The position numbers and the translations under genes were made by a program. Below are positions 18,645 through 27,931 of a DNA stretch of 46,237 nucleotides, piece after piece. Position 1 is the first letter of the stretch. Each line of letters begins with the position of its first letter. The notes below the pieces were generated by a model. That model was not told the origin of the DNA. It saw nothing but the letters and a program-made list of their open reading frames with translations, and did no database searches. The DNA is taken from positions 1 to 46,237 of the forward strand of contig CACLGJ010000006.1 of NCBI GenBank assembly GCA_902606445.1, in the 5' to 3' direction. The DNA is from an uncultured Pelagibacteraceae bacterium. GTDB taxonomy: Bacteria > Pseudomonadota > Alphaproteobacteria > Pelagibacterales > Pelagibacteraceae.

Positions 18645-18649
18645 AGGAA
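18645..18649 (+). promoter_or_regulatory. ribosome-binding site of mgtE
   Basis: AGGAA five bases before the mgtE ATG. It lies in the 60 bp divergent gap between lipB and mgtE (18595-18654), which must hold promoters for both genes; I could not single out a convincing -35/-10 pair in either direction. Confidence 0.6.
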
Positions 18650-18654
18650 TATTT

Positions 18655-20028
18655 ATGACTTTAATTAAAAAAATTAAAGATAAAAAAGTAAATTTTGAAT
18701 TCAATAAAGAATATATCAAAGTTGTAACAGATAAAATTGCCTCAAATGATGCTTTATTTATCACTAATTCGTTTAAAGAAATGCACCCAGCTGATGCTGC
18801 TGATATTATTGAACATTTAAGTGAAAATGATAGAGAAAATTTAATAAAATTAAATAATTTTAAGATAGATCCAGAAGTTTTTGTCGAGCTAAATGAATCA
18901 GTTCAATCTGAAATCATTAAATTTTTATCTTCAGAGGCAATTGTAAGAATTCTTAAAAATTTAGAGTCAGATGATGCAATAGCAATTTTAGAGAATGTAG
19001 ATGAAAAAGACAAAAATTTGATTTTAAGTGCATTACCACCAAAAGATCGTTTTGCATTACTTGAGGGTCTTAGTTATCCTGAGGATAGTGCTGCTAGAAT
19101 TATGCAGAGAGAATTTACTGCAATTCCAAGTAATTGGTCAGTTGGACAAACAATTGATTATCTTAGAGAAAACAAAGACTTACCAGATCAATTCTTAGAA
19201 ATATATATTGTAGATGAAAATTTCACACCAATTGGAACTGTCCCTTCATCAAAAGTTTTAAGAACTGCGAGAGAGAGCAAAATGTCATCGATTATGGAAG
19301 ATACAATTTTTCTAGTTCCTGTTGATATGGATAGAGAAGAGGTTGGTAATCTATTTGAAAATTATAACTTAAATTCTGCTTGTGTTATAGATAAAAATAA
19401 TAAACTTGTTGGTATGATTACCTCAGATGACGTTCTAACTGTTTTAAAAGAAGAAGCAGAGGAAGACGCTTTAAGACTAGCTGGTGTTGGTGATGAAGAA
19501 ATTACTGATGGTGTAATTACAAAAACAAAAAGAAGATTTAATTGGCTTTTATTAAATCTTTTCACAGCTTTCTTAGCAACGTATTGTATTAGCTTATTTG
19601 GTGCAACCATAGAACAAATGATTGTTTTGGCATTTTTAATGCCAATAGTTGCATCAATGGGTGGGAATGCTGGTATGCAAACTCTAGCAGTAACAGTTAG
19701 AACTTTAGCAACTAATGATTTAACTAAAAATAATTTTAGTCAAAATATTATAAAAGAATTTAATATTGGTATTTTAAACGGTATAATTTTTGCTTTAATA
19801 AGTTCATTTATAGTTCAAGTATGGTTTCAAGATGCACAGTTGTCATTAATTATTTCAATTTCAATGGTAATAACAATGATAGTTGCTGGATTATTTGGAA
19901 TTGTTGTTCCAGTAACATTAAAAAAAATGAAAATAGATCCTGCTATAGCATCAAGCGTATTCGTAACTACTATAACAGATGTAATAGGTTTTGTGTCTTT
20001 TCTTGGAGTAGGAGCATATTTTTTATAA
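18655..20028 (+). CDS. mgtE: magnesium transporter MgtE
   Basis: MgtE is a Mg2+-gated inner-membrane Mg2+ channel. The 457-residue protein has the N-terminal superhelical domain (about 30-140; MHPADAADIIEHL), two CBS domains (about 145-265, including VGMITSDDVLTVL) and a C-terminal membrane domain of about five helices containing MPIVASMGGNAGMQTLAVTV and TTITDVIGFVSFLGVG. The Asp in TDVIGF corresponds to the pore Asp that binds Mg2+ in characterised MgtE. Length is normal. The 3' end overlaps convergent panC by 6 bp. Confidence 0.96.
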   Translation: MTLIKKIKDKKVNFEFNKEYIKVVTDKIASNDALFITNSFKEMHPADAADIIEHLSENDRENLIKLNNFKIDPEVFVELNESVQSEIIKFLSSEAIVRILKNLESDDAIAILENVDEKDKNLILSALPPKDRFALLEGLSYPEDSAARIMQREFTAIPSNWSVGQTIDYLRENKDLPDQFLEIYIVDENFTPIGTVPSSKVLRTARESKMSSIMEDTIFLVPVDMDREEVGNLFENYNLNSACVIDKNNKLVGMITSDDVLTVLKEEAEEDALRLAGVGDEEITDGVITKTKRRFNWLLLNLFTAFLATYCISLFGATIEQMIVLAFLMPIVASMGGNAGMQTLAVTVRTLATNDLTKNNFSQNIIKEFNIGILNGIIFALISSFIVQVWFQDAQLSLIISISMVITMIVAGLFGIVVPVTLKKMKIDPAIASSVFVTTITDVIGFVSFLGVGAYFL

Positions 20029-20836
20029 ATTATCAATTAATCTTACTTTGTTAATATAATAGGCAATAAATAATCTTGAATTAATTAATTTATTGGACTT
20101 TTTTAAATTATTTAAATTTCTCAATTCCAAGTAATCAATTTTTATCTTATGATTTTTTATTATTTTTTTTACCTTTGTTTTTAAATATTTACTAACATTG
20201 TTTTGTTTTTTAATATTTTTTTTTATTATTTTTAATTCTTTGACTATATTAGCTGCAATAATTAATGAGTCTTTTTTTAGATGTAAGTTTCTAGATGAAA
20301 ATGCTATTTTTTTATTATCTCTAATTGTTTTACATCTAACAATTTTGCTTGAGTACTTTTTCTCAATAAATCTTTTTACTAAAAAATATTGTTGAAAATC
20401 TTTTTCACCCATATAAATTTTATTTGGATATATTATTTTAGTTAGTCTATCCATTACATCTAAAACACCCTCAAAATGACCTTTTCTATGTTTTGCACAT
20501 AAGACTAGGTCTTTTTTGTACAATTTAATCCTTTCTTTTCTTTTAGATTTATAAATGTCCTGGTATTTTGGTATAAATACAATATCAACATTTAACTTTT
20601 TCAAAATATTTAGATCTTTATTGATATTTTTTGGATACTTCTTAAAATCGTTTAAATTATTGAATTGAGTAGGGTTTATAAAAATACTAACTATAGTTTT
20701 TACACATTCTTGTTTTGACCTTTTAATTAAATATTCGTGACCTTTATGAATACTGCCCATTGTAGGGACAAATCCTAAATTTTTTAAAATCTTGAAGCTC
20801 TTTTTTAAGTTTTAAGCTATTTAAAATAATTTTCAT
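20023..20836 (-). CDS. panC: pantothenate synthetase, frameshifted near the 5' end
   Basis: PanC condenses pantoate and beta-alanine with ATP. From Met at 20760 the frame encodes MGSIHKGHEYLI, GEKDFQQYFLV and FSSRNLHL, i.e. the HIGH-type and later PanC motifs through to the end. The true N-terminus is in another frame: an ATG at 20836 gives MKIILNSLKLKKELQDFKK, a good PanC start, but this frame stops after 30 codons (TAA at 20744-20746). Removing one A from the A6 run (complement of 20780-20785) joins both parts as DFKNLGFVPTMGSIHKGH, a 270-residue PanC. The 814 nt span is one base more than a multiple of three. It could be sequencing error, slippage or a decaying gene. Starting at Met 20760 would remove the first strand and half of PTMG. 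Confidence 0.82.
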
Positions 20837-20870
20837 TTGTATTAGCTATTTTAATAAGTAAAACATTTAC

Positions 20871-21686
20871 ATGATTAAACAAGCAATTATTCCTCTTGCT
20901 GGTCTTGGTACCAGATTATTACCATTGACTAGTGTTTTTGCAAAAGAGCTTTTGCCTATTAATGGAAAACCTGGAATTGAGTATATACTTGAAGAATGTG
21001 TTAATTCAGGGATTAAGGAAATTATATTCATAATTTCCAAAAAAAAAGAAATTATCAAGAAATATTTTTACAATGATAAATTTTATAAGAAAATTATAAA
21101 ACAAAAAAAAGATTCTCGAATTAAAGAAGAGTATAAAAAAATCTTGAAATATAAAAAAATGATTAAATTTGTATATCAAGATAAACCTCTTGGTACTGGT
21201 GATGCAGTCCTAAAAACAAAAAAATTAATAAAAGATAATTATTTTTTAATGTTATTGCCTGATGATTTAATTATAAAAAACAATTGTTCTAAATCTATGA
21301 TTAAAGTCCATAAGAAATATAAATCATCAGTTATGGCAAGTATGAATGTTAAAAAAAAAAATGTTTCAAGATGGGGTATTTTTAAATTAAGGAAAAAATT
21401 AGATAAAAATAATTCATTAATTGATGATGTAATTGAAAAACCATCTGTTAAATCAGCACCATCAAACAAAGCGGTTATTGGTAGATATATTTTACCAAAA
21501 AAAATTTTTACTAAATTATTAAAACAAAAACCAGGAAAGGGTGGAGAAATTCATATTACTGATACTATTCAATCTTTAATTAATGATAGAGAAAAATTTA
21601 TTGCACATAATTTTTCCGGCAAATATCTGGATTGTGGAACTATGAACGGATATATTCAATCAACAATCAAAATTGCTAAAATATGA
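20871..21686 (+). CDS. galU: UTP-glucose-1-phosphate uridylyltransferase
   Basis: GalU makes UDP-glucose from UTP and glucose 1-phosphate. The 271-residue protein has the nucleotidyltransferase signature AGLGTRLLPLTSVFAKELLP (from residue 10, with Lys25), the DKPLGTGDAVLKTKKL segment, LLPDDLI for the metal-binding Asp, and DDVIEKPSV. It is a little shorter than E. coli GalU (302). Its TGA overlaps the ATG of the next gene, the UDP-glucose dehydrogenase that uses its product, so the two form a coupled pathway pair. Only 34 bp separate its start from the divergent panC start. Confidence 0.95.
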   Translation: MIKQAIIPLAGLGTRLLPLTSVFAKELLPINGKPGIEYILEECVNSGIKEIIFIISKKKEIIKKYFYNDKFYKKIIKQKKDSRIKEEYKKILKYKKMIKFVYQDKPLGTGDAVLKTKKLIKDNYFLMLLPDDLIIKNNCSKSMIKVHKKYKSSVMASMNVKKKNVSRWGIFKLRKKLDKNNSLIDDVIEKPSVKSAPSNKAVIGRYILPKKIFTKLLKQKPGKGGEIHITDTIQSLINDREKFIAHNFSGKYLDCGTMNGYIQSTIKIAKI

Positions 21687-22981
21687 AATTATGCATGATA
21701 GGAACAGGATATGTAGGACTTGTTAGTGGTGTCTGTTTCTCTGATTTAGGTAATGATGTTATTTGTGTTGATAAGGATATTAAAAAGATTAATAATTTAA
21801 AAAAAGGTATCATTCCAATTTATGAGCCAGGTTTAGAGGAATTAGTTCTAAAAAATTATAAAAATAAAAGATTAAACTTTTCAACAAATATAAAAGAGTC
21901 CGTAAGTAAATCTGATATTGTATTTATATGTGTTGGAACACCTACTAAAAAAAATAGTAATAGTGCCGATCTTAGTCAAATTTTTTCTGCTGGAAAAGAA
22001 ATATCTAAATCAATAAATAGATTTAAGATAATCATAAATAAGTCTACTGTTCCTGTTACGACAGGTGACGACCTAGAAAAAATTATAGCAAAAAAAGCAA
22101 AAAAAAAATATTTTTCAGTAGTATCTAATCCTGAATTTTTAAGAGAAGGTGAAGCAATTAGAGATTTTATTTATCCAGACAGAGTTGTTGTGGGATCTAA
22201 TGATAAGAGGTCCATGAAAATATTAAAAAATTTATACTCACCACTAATTTCTAAAGGCGCAAAGTATGTATCAACAAATAGAAGAGCAGCTGAATTGATT
22301 AAATATGCCTCAAATGCTTTTTTAGCAACAAAAATTTCATTTATAAATGAAATTGCAAATTTATGTGAAAAAACAGGTATTGATGTTGAGGATATTTCAA
22401 TTGGTATTGGTCTTGACAAAAGAATAGGGAGCAGGTTTTTAAGAGCTGGTCCAGCTTATGGGGGCTCTTGCTTTCCAAAAGATACAAAGGCTATTGTTTC
22501 TACCGCTGAAAAATTTAAAACAAATTTATCTATAATAAAAAGTGTAATCAAATCTAATAATCTTAGGTCACATTTGTTGCTTAAAAGACTAAATTCGATA
22601 ATGAAAAATAAGATTAAGAATAAAAAAATTTCATTTTTAGGGGTAACTTTTAAAGCTAATACAGATGATATGAGAGATTCCTCAAGTTTAGAATTAATTC
22701 CTTATCTCTCTAGAAGAGGAGCTAAAGTAAGATATTATGATCCCACAGGTTTTAAAAAAGAATTTGAAAATCTTAAGAATGTTGAATTTAGTACTTCAAT
22801 TCAAGAATCAATTAAAGGTTCAGATCTTGTAATTATTCATACTGAATGGAATGATTTTAAATCTATCAATTTTAGAAAGTATTCTAAAAATAAAAAATTA
22901 ATTATATATGATATGAGAAATATCTTTTCTCCAGTCAAAATTAAAAAAATTGGTTTTAAATATTTTGGTATTGGCAGATGA
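21683..22981 (+). CDS. ugd: UDP-glucose 6-dehydrogenase
   Basis: The enzyme oxidises UDP-glucose to UDP-glucuronate with 2 NAD+, feeding envelope or exopolysaccharide sugars. The 432-residue protein starts with the Rossmann motif MKLCMIGTGYVGLVSGVCFS, has INKSTVPVTTGDD, NPEFLREGEAI, and the active-site motif GPAYGGSCFPKDTKAI with Cys263 as the catalytic thiol, then GVTFKANTDDMRDSSSL and VIIHTEW of the C-terminal domain. It overlaps galU by 4 bp and ends 1 bp before the convergent ridA-like stop. Confidence 0.96.
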   Translation: MKLCMIGTGYVGLVSGVCFSDLGNDVICVDKDIKKINNLKKGIIPIYEPGLEELVLKNYKNKRLNFSTNIKESVSKSDIVFICVGTPTKKNSNSADLSQIFSAGKEISKSINRFKIIINKSTVPVTTGDDLEKIIAKKAKKKYFSVVSNPEFLREGEAIRDFIYPDRVVVGSNDKRSMKILKNLYSPLISKGAKYVSTNRRAAELIKYASNAFLATKISFINEIANLCEKTGIDVEDISIGIGLDKRIGSRFLRAGPAYGGSCFPKDTKAIVSTAEKFKTNLSIIKSVIKSNNLRSHLLLKRLNSIMKNKIKNKKISFLGVTFKANTDDMRDSSSLELIPYLSRRGAKVRYYDPTGFKKEFENLKNVEFSTSIQESIKGSDLVIIHTEWNDFKSINFRKYSKNKKLIIYDMRNIFSPVKIKKIGFKYFGIGR

Positions 22982-22982
22982 T

Positions 22983-23444
22983 TTAATTTAATTCAAAAAT
23001 TGCATCAATTTCGACAGATACACCGAGTGGTAAACTATTTGTACTTACAGCAGCTCTAGTATGCATTCCTGCATCACCAAAAATTGATGCAATAAGATCA
23101 GAAGCACCATTAATCACTTTTGGTTGTTCAGTAAATTCTTCAGAAGAATTTACATAACCAGTTAATTTAATACATGATTTAACTTTTGATAAATCATTAT
23201 TACAAGCTATTTTAGCCTGAGCAATTATACTTAAGCCACATCTTTTTGCAGCTTCATAACCTTGATCTGTTGTGAGTTCTTTACCAACTTTACCTTTAAT
23301 TAGTTTACCATCTTTATCAATTGAAATTTGTCCCGAAATATAAAGCAAGTTGCTTACGACTTTTGTTGCAACATAATTTCCAGCAGGAGCTTTTGCATCT
23401 GGCAATTTTAAACCTAATTTATTAATTTTATCCTCGTAGCTCAT
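22983..23444 (-). CDS. RidA/YjgF-YER057c-UK114 family protein
   Basis: Rid-family proteins deaminate reactive enamine/imine intermediates or related compounds. The 153-residue protein contains NLLYISGQISIDKDGKLIKG, HTRAAVSTNSLPLGVSVEID with the Arg that binds the carboxylate in active RidA, and a C-terminal AIFELN. It is longer than E. coli RidA (128) and looks like the separate YjgF-like subgroup of about 150 residues, so RidA activity is plausible but not proven. Its ATG overlaps the topA stop by 4 bp, so it is the distal gene of that transcription unit. Confidence 0.85.
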   Translation of the reverse strand: MSYEDKINKLGLKLPDAKAPAGNYVATKVVSNLLYISGQISIDKDGKLIKGKVGKELTTDQGYEAAKRCGLSIIAQAKIACNNDLSKVKSCIKLTGYVNSSEEFTEQPKVINGASDLIASIFGDAGMHTRAAVSTNSLPLGVSVEIDAIFELN

Positions 23445-26026
23445 TTTGATTTCCTTTTTTTTGATTTCTTAGTTTTATCGTATTCTTTTCTTTTCTCAAT
23501 AAGAATCAATGCATCTTCCATAGTAAGTTCATTTGGATCTTTTTCTTCTGGTATTGTTGCATTTAAGGATTTGTATTTAATATATGGTCCATATTGACCT
23601 TTCATAACTCTAACTGGCTTTTTATCTTCAGGATGTTCTCCTAAATCTTTAATTATTGAGGAAGACATTCTACCTGGTTTAGCTTCTGCTATTAATGTAA
23701 TTGCTCTATTTAATCCTATAGAAAAAATTTCCTCCACATTTTCAATTCTAGCTGATTTATTTTCACATTTTAAATATGGACCAAATCTTCCAGTATTCAA
23801 AGTTATATCTTTTTGATTATCTGGATTAGCTCCTAAAGATTTTGGTAAAGAGCACAAAAATTTGGCTTTATCTATATCAATACTTTCCAAAGATATTCCT
23901 TTTGGTATAGAAACATTTTTAAGTAATTCATTTACGTCAGATTTAGCTTTTTTTGTTTTTTTTCTCTTATTAGGTTTTTCCTTATCTACAGTTTCTTCAA
24001 AGATTTTTTCATATTGTAAGTAGGGACCAAATCTTCCATTTTTAAGAAATATATCTTTCCCATTATCATGTTTTCCTATTAATTTAGGCTCAGCTAACTG
24101 TGATTGAGCAGCTGCTTTAACTTTTGATAATGGTCTTGTAAATTTACATTCGGGATAGTTTGAGCATCCTATAAATGCACCTCCTCTAAAACTATTTTTT
24201 AAACTTAAAGAGCCGGTATCGCATAGTTGGCACTTTCGTACTATGTTTCCATCTTTATCAGTATTAAAAATTAAAGCACCTAAACTTTCATTTAGAAGGT
24301 CTAATACCTCTCTTGTTCTTTTTTCTTTAACTTCAGAAACATTATTGTTGAAATCTTTCCAAAACATTTCTAGGACATTTATCCAACTTTCCTTACCTGT
24401 CGTAATCTCGTCTAGTTGATCTTCTAAACTAGCAGTAAAATTATAATCAACATATTTTGAGAATAATTTTTCCAAAAATGCAGAAATCAACTTTCCTCGA
24501 TCGGTTGGAAAAAATCTTTTATTAACAATTTCAGCATAACCTCGATTTGCTATTGTAGAAATAATACTTGCATAAGTTGACGGTCTACCAATACCTAATT
24601 CCTCTAACTTTTTAACTATACTAGCTTCAGAATAACGTGGTGGTGGTTGAGTAAAGTGTTGTTCATCAACTAAAGCTTCAATATTTACTAGACCTTTTGA
24701 CATTTTAGGTAGAATTTCTTCATCTTCATCCTTATTGGAATTTGAGTATACTTTTAAAAATCCATCAAATTTAAGAACTGATCCACTGGCTTTGCATATA
24801 GTTTTTTCATCTTCAGAATGAATAGTTATAGTATTTCTATCAAACTTAGCAGTTTCCATTTGTGAAGATAAAGCTCTAGACCATATCAAATTATACAATT
24901 TTTGTTGATCAGAACTTAGGAATTTTTTAACTGTCTCTGGCGATCTATGAATATCTGTAGGTCTTATTGCTTCGTGAGCTTCTTGAGCATTTTTTGCTTT
25001 TTTTCCTGAATAATTATTTGGATGTTTTGGTAAATATTCATTTCCATATTTTTTTTTTATAAAATTTCTAAAATCAGAAATAGCGTCGGCAGATAAGTTT
25101 GTACCATCAGTTCTCATATAAGTAATCAAACCAACTGTGTCACCATCAATTTCGATACCCTGATAAAGTTTTTGAGCAATTTGCATTGTTCTCGAAGCAC
25201 CAAAACCTAGTCTACTAGATGCTGTTTGTTGAAGAGTTGAAGTAGTGAAAGGTCCAGATGGATTTCTACTAACAATTTTGGAAGAAATATCGGTTATATT
25301 AAATTTTTTATTCTTAATTTCCAACATTGCTTTTTCGACATCTTTTTTGTTTTTAAAAGAAAATTTTTCAATTTTTTCTCCATTAAACTGAAACATACTT
25401 GCTGTTATATTATTTTTATTATTATCTTGAAATTTTATACTTAATGTCCAAAATTCCTCAGGATTAAATAATTCTATCTCATGTTCTCGTTCGGTAATTA
25501 GTTTTAGAGCAACTGATTGAACTCTTCCTGCAGATTTTGAGCCAGGTAGCTTTGTCCATAATATTGGAGAAATATTAAAACCCACAAGATAATCAAGCGC
25601 TCTCCGAGCCATATATGCATCAACTAAAAGTGGTTCAATTTGTCTTGGATTTTGTATGCCATGAGTGACTGCTTTTTTTGTAATTTCATTGAAAACTACA
25701 CGCTCAATTTCTTTATCTTTTAAAAGTTTTTTTTCACTTAAATACTCTTTCACATGCCATGCTATAGCTTCTCCTTCACGATCAGGGTCAGTTGCAAGAA
25801 TTATTTTTGTAGACTCTTTTGCTGCATCAGTAATTTCTTTTAGATACTTTTTTGAAAAACTATCAACTTCCCATTCCATCTTAAAATTTTGTTCAGGATC
25901 TACCGAACCATTTTTAGATGGTAAATCTCTAATATGACCATAACTAGCTAAGACAGTATAGTTATTTCCTAAATATTTATTTATTGTTTTAGCTTTAGCA
26001 GGACTTTCAACTATGACCAAATTCAT
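23441..26026 (-). CDS. topA: DNA topoisomerase I
   Basis: TopA relaxes negative supercoils through a 5'-phosphotyrosyl intermediate. The 861-residue enzyme begins with the Toprim domain (NLVIVESPAKAKTINKYLG; DxD in ATDPDREGEAIAWH), has the active-site segment GLITYMRTDGTNLSADA with Tyr303, and PPPRYSEASIVKKLEELGIG. The C-terminus has one four-Cys zinc ribbon (CQLC ... CSNYPEC) and then three GRFGPYL-like repeats (GRFGPYLQYE, GRFGPYLKCE, GQYGPYIKYK), the alphaproteobacterial/actinobacterial-style tail, ending in a Lys-rich stretch. It lies 37 bp after plsY and overlaps the ridA-like gene. Confidence 0.97.
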   Translation of the reverse strand: MNLVIVESPAKAKTINKYLGNNYTVLASYGHIRDLPSKNGSVDPEQNFKMEWEVDSFSKKYLKEITDAAKESTKIILATDPDREGEAIAWHVKEYLSEKKLLKDKEIERVVFNEITKKAVTHGIQNPRQIEPLLVDAYMARRALDYLVGFNISPILWTKLPGSKSAGRVQSVALKLITEREHEIELFNPEEFWTLSIKFQDNNKNNITASMFQFNGEKIEKFSFKNKKDVEKAMLEIKNKKFNITDISSKIVSRNPSGPFTTSTLQQTASSRLGFGASRTMQIAQKLYQGIEIDGDTVGLITYMRTDGTNLSADAISDFRNFIKKKYGNEYLPKHPNNYSGKKAKNAQEAHEAIRPTDIHRSPETVKKFLSSDQQKLYNLIWSRALSSQMETAKFDRNTITIHSEDEKTICKASGSVLKFDGFLKVYSNSNKDEDEEILPKMSKGLVNIEALVDEQHFTQPPPRYSEASIVKKLEELGIGRPSTYASIISTIANRGYAEIVNKRFFPTDRGKLISAFLEKLFSKYVDYNFTASLEDQLDEITTGKESWINVLEMFWKDFNNNVSEVKEKRTREVLDLLNESLGALIFNTDKDGNIVRKCQLCDTGSLSLKNSFRGGAFIGCSNYPECKFTRPLSKVKAAAQSQLAEPKLIGKHDNGKDIFLKNGRFGPYLQYEKIFEETVDKEKPNKRKKTKKAKSDVNELLKNVSIPKGISLESIDIDKAKFLCSLPKSLGANPDNQKDITLNTGRFGPYLKCENKSARIENVEEIFSIGLNRAITLIAEAKPGRMSSSIIKDLGEHPEDKKPVRVMKGQYGPYIKYKSLNATIPEEKDPNELTMEDALILIEKRKEYDKTKKSKKRKSK

Positions 26027-26063
26027 AATTTAACAAACTACTTAAAAGGGTCTGATAGTCAAA

Positions 26064-26642
26064 TTAATAAATTTGAGACTTACTTTCTTCTTTATTTTTC
26101 AGTCTTTTGATATTTTCTCTATGTGTGAAAAAAACCAAGACAAACATAATTGTAAAAAAAATGACACTATCTATATTGCTCATTATTAAAAGATAAATAG
26201 GCACTGATAGTGAGGCAATTATCGATGAAAGTGATGAGTACTTAGATAATAAAAAGGTAATTATCCAAAATGATATAAAAACAATACCTAACAAAATGTT
26301 TATTGAAAATAATATTCCAACGTAAGTAGCAACTCCTTTACCACCTTTAAATTTTAGCCATATTGGAAATACATGTCCTAAAAAAGCACATAAAGAAGCA
26401 ATGTATATTAATTCGGGAAAATTAATTTTAACATAAATTACAGGTATTATAGCTTTAGTTATATCTAGTAATAAGGTTAAATATCCAATAAATTTATTTC
26501 CAGTTCTTAAGACATTTGTAGCTCCAATATTACCTGAACCTATATCTCTAATATCTTTTTTTAAAAAAATTTTTGTTAAGATTAAACCAAATGGAATAGA
26601 TCCCATTAGGTATGATGCTATACCTACAATTAAGAATTCCAT
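26064..26642 (-). CDS. plsY: glycerol-3-phosphate acyltransferase PlsY
   Basis: PlsY acylates glycerol 3-phosphate using acyl-phosphate, the first step of phospholipid synthesis in most bacteria. The 192-residue membrane protein has the three conserved motifs: GSIPFGLILTK near residue 14, GSGNIGATNVLRTGNK near 36, and FKGGKGVATYVGIL near 98, together with HVFPIWLKFKGG. About five transmembrane segments are visible. Length is typical. It lies between pyrC-like (2 bp away) and topA on the same strand. Confidence 0.95.
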   Translation of the reverse strand: MEFLIVGIASYLMGSIPFGLILTKIFLKKDIRDIGSGNIGATNVLRTGNKFIGYLTLLLDITKAIIPVIYVKINFPELIYIASLCAFLGHVFPIWLKFKGGKGVATYVGILFSINILLGIVFISFWIITFLLSKYSSLSSIIASLSVPIYLLIMSNIDSVIFFTIMFVLVFFTHRENIKRLKNKEESKSQIY

Positions 26643-26644
26643 TT

Positions 26645-27931
26645 TTATATTTTAAATAATTCCTTACCTTTTACAAAGGTATTAGTTACTTTACCTTGAA
26701 GTTTTTTGTCTTCTATAGAGGTGTTTTTGGATTTTGAAACTAATTTTTCTTTTTTTACAATCCACGGTTTATCTATATCAACAATACACAAGTCAGCATC
26801 ATTTCCAATAGAAAGATTACCCTTATTGATTTTAAGTATTTTTGCTGGATTAGATGTTAGTGCTTTTATTATAGTTTCTAATTTAAGTGATCCATTATGA
26901 TAGAGTTCTAAACTTAGAGAAAGAAGTGTTTCTATTCCTGAAGCTCCAGTTGCAGCTTGAGAAAAGGTTAATCTTTTCGATTCTTCATCTTCTGGTTTAT
27001 GATCTGAAACGATAACATCAATTAATTCATCTTTTAATCCTTGAACCAAAGCTTCACGATCTTCCTCTCTTCTCAAAGGAGGAGATAATTTTAAAAAAGT
27101 TCTAAAGTCACCAATATCATTTTCATTTAATGAAAGGTTATTAATAGAAACTCCAGAGGTAAATTTAACCACTTCTTTTCTTAGTTTAATGACATCAATA
27201 GATTTTTGAGAAGATAATTGAGATATATGGTATCTACATTTAACTCTTTCTAATAAAGTTAAATCTCTTTCAATTAAAATTCTTTCAGCTATTTCAGGTA
27301 TTCCAGATAAACCTAATTTTGAGGCTATAATTCCTGAATTTATCATCCCATTTTTTGCCAGTTCAAAATCTTCGGCATGTTGCATTATTAAACATCCCAG
27401 GTCTTTAGCAGAATTCATTATTCTGGACATTAGTCTTGGGTTTTGTATTGTTTTAACACCATCTGTAAATGCAATTATTCCTTTTTTTTGCAATAAACCA
27501 AATTCTGTCATGTTAGTGCCCTCAATATTTTTTGTAAGAGAAGCGCAAGGAAAAATATTAATTTTAGATTTATCTCTTCCTCTTCTTTTTAAAAAATCTA
27601 CAATTGAAACATTATCAATAATTGGGTCTGTATTTGGCATTGTTACCACAGAGGTGACACCACCTGATAAAGCAGCATTACTTAGTGTTTTAAAATTTTC
27701 CTTATATTCGTATCCTGGTTCACCTACAAAAACTCGCATATCAACAAGTCCTGGAAATATATATTTTCCTTTTAAATCAATTGGTTTTTCTCTTGAAGGA
27801 AGATTATTTGTGTTAACTTTTTTTCCAACAGCTTCAATTTTACCATCTTCCCCAATTATCAAACCACCAACTTCATTAATTGTGTTATAGGGATCAATTA
27901 TATTTGCGTTTATAAAATATTGTTTTTTCAT
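26645..27931 (-). CDS. pyrX: dihydroorotase-like protein lacking metal ligands (PyrX type)
   Basis: The 428-residue protein belongs to the amidohydrolase dihydroorotase family (GGVTSVVTMPNTDPIID, QHAEDFELA, VSDHKPEDEE, NPAKILKINKG). However, the metal-binding HxH of active enzymes (DxHxHxREPG) is replaced: residues 64-73 read DMRVFVGEPG, with Arg66 and Phe68. The later HIxHxS motif reads HISQLS, with Gln238 for the ligand His. This matches non-catalytic PyrC homologues that pair with PyrB to form an active aspartate carbamoyltransferase complex in several bacteria. It starts directly after the pyrB stop. It may be annotated elsewhere as pyrC; catalysis is unlikely. Confidence 0.9.
   Translation of the reverse strand: MKKQYFINANIIDPYNTINEVGGLIIGEDGKIEAVGKKVNTNNLPSREKPIDLKGKYIFPGLVDMRVFVGEPGYEYKENFKTLSNAALSGGVTSVVTMPNTDPIIDNVSIVDFLKRRGRDKSKINIFPCASLTKNIEGTNMTEFGLLQKKGIIAFTDGVKTIQNPRLMSRIMNSAKDLGCLIMQHAEDFELAKNGMINSGIIASKLGLSGIPEIAERILIERDLTLLERVKCRYHISQLSSQKSIDVIKLRKEVVKFTSGVSINNLSLNENDIGDFRTFLKLSPPLRREEDREALVQGLKDELIDVIVSDHKPEDEESKRLTFSQAATGASGIETLLSLSLELYHNGSLKLETIIKALTSNPAKILKINKGNLSIGNDADLCIVDIDKPWIVKKEKLVSKSKNTSIEDKKLQGKVTNTFVKGKELFKI

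Noticed and set aside
19821-20054. 77-codon plus-strand open frame within mgtE, rich in Asn, Cys, Ser
   Set aside because: Alternative frame of the conserved MgtE membrane domain; no start context or homology.
20867-21058. Minus-strand 63-codon frame as an alternative gene upstream of panC
   Set aside because: It is opposite the conserved galU nucleotide-binding motif and has no recognisable features.
27510-27890. 126-codon plus-strand open frame opposite pyrX
   Set aside because: It has no family features and is complementary to a well-conserved protein-coding frame.
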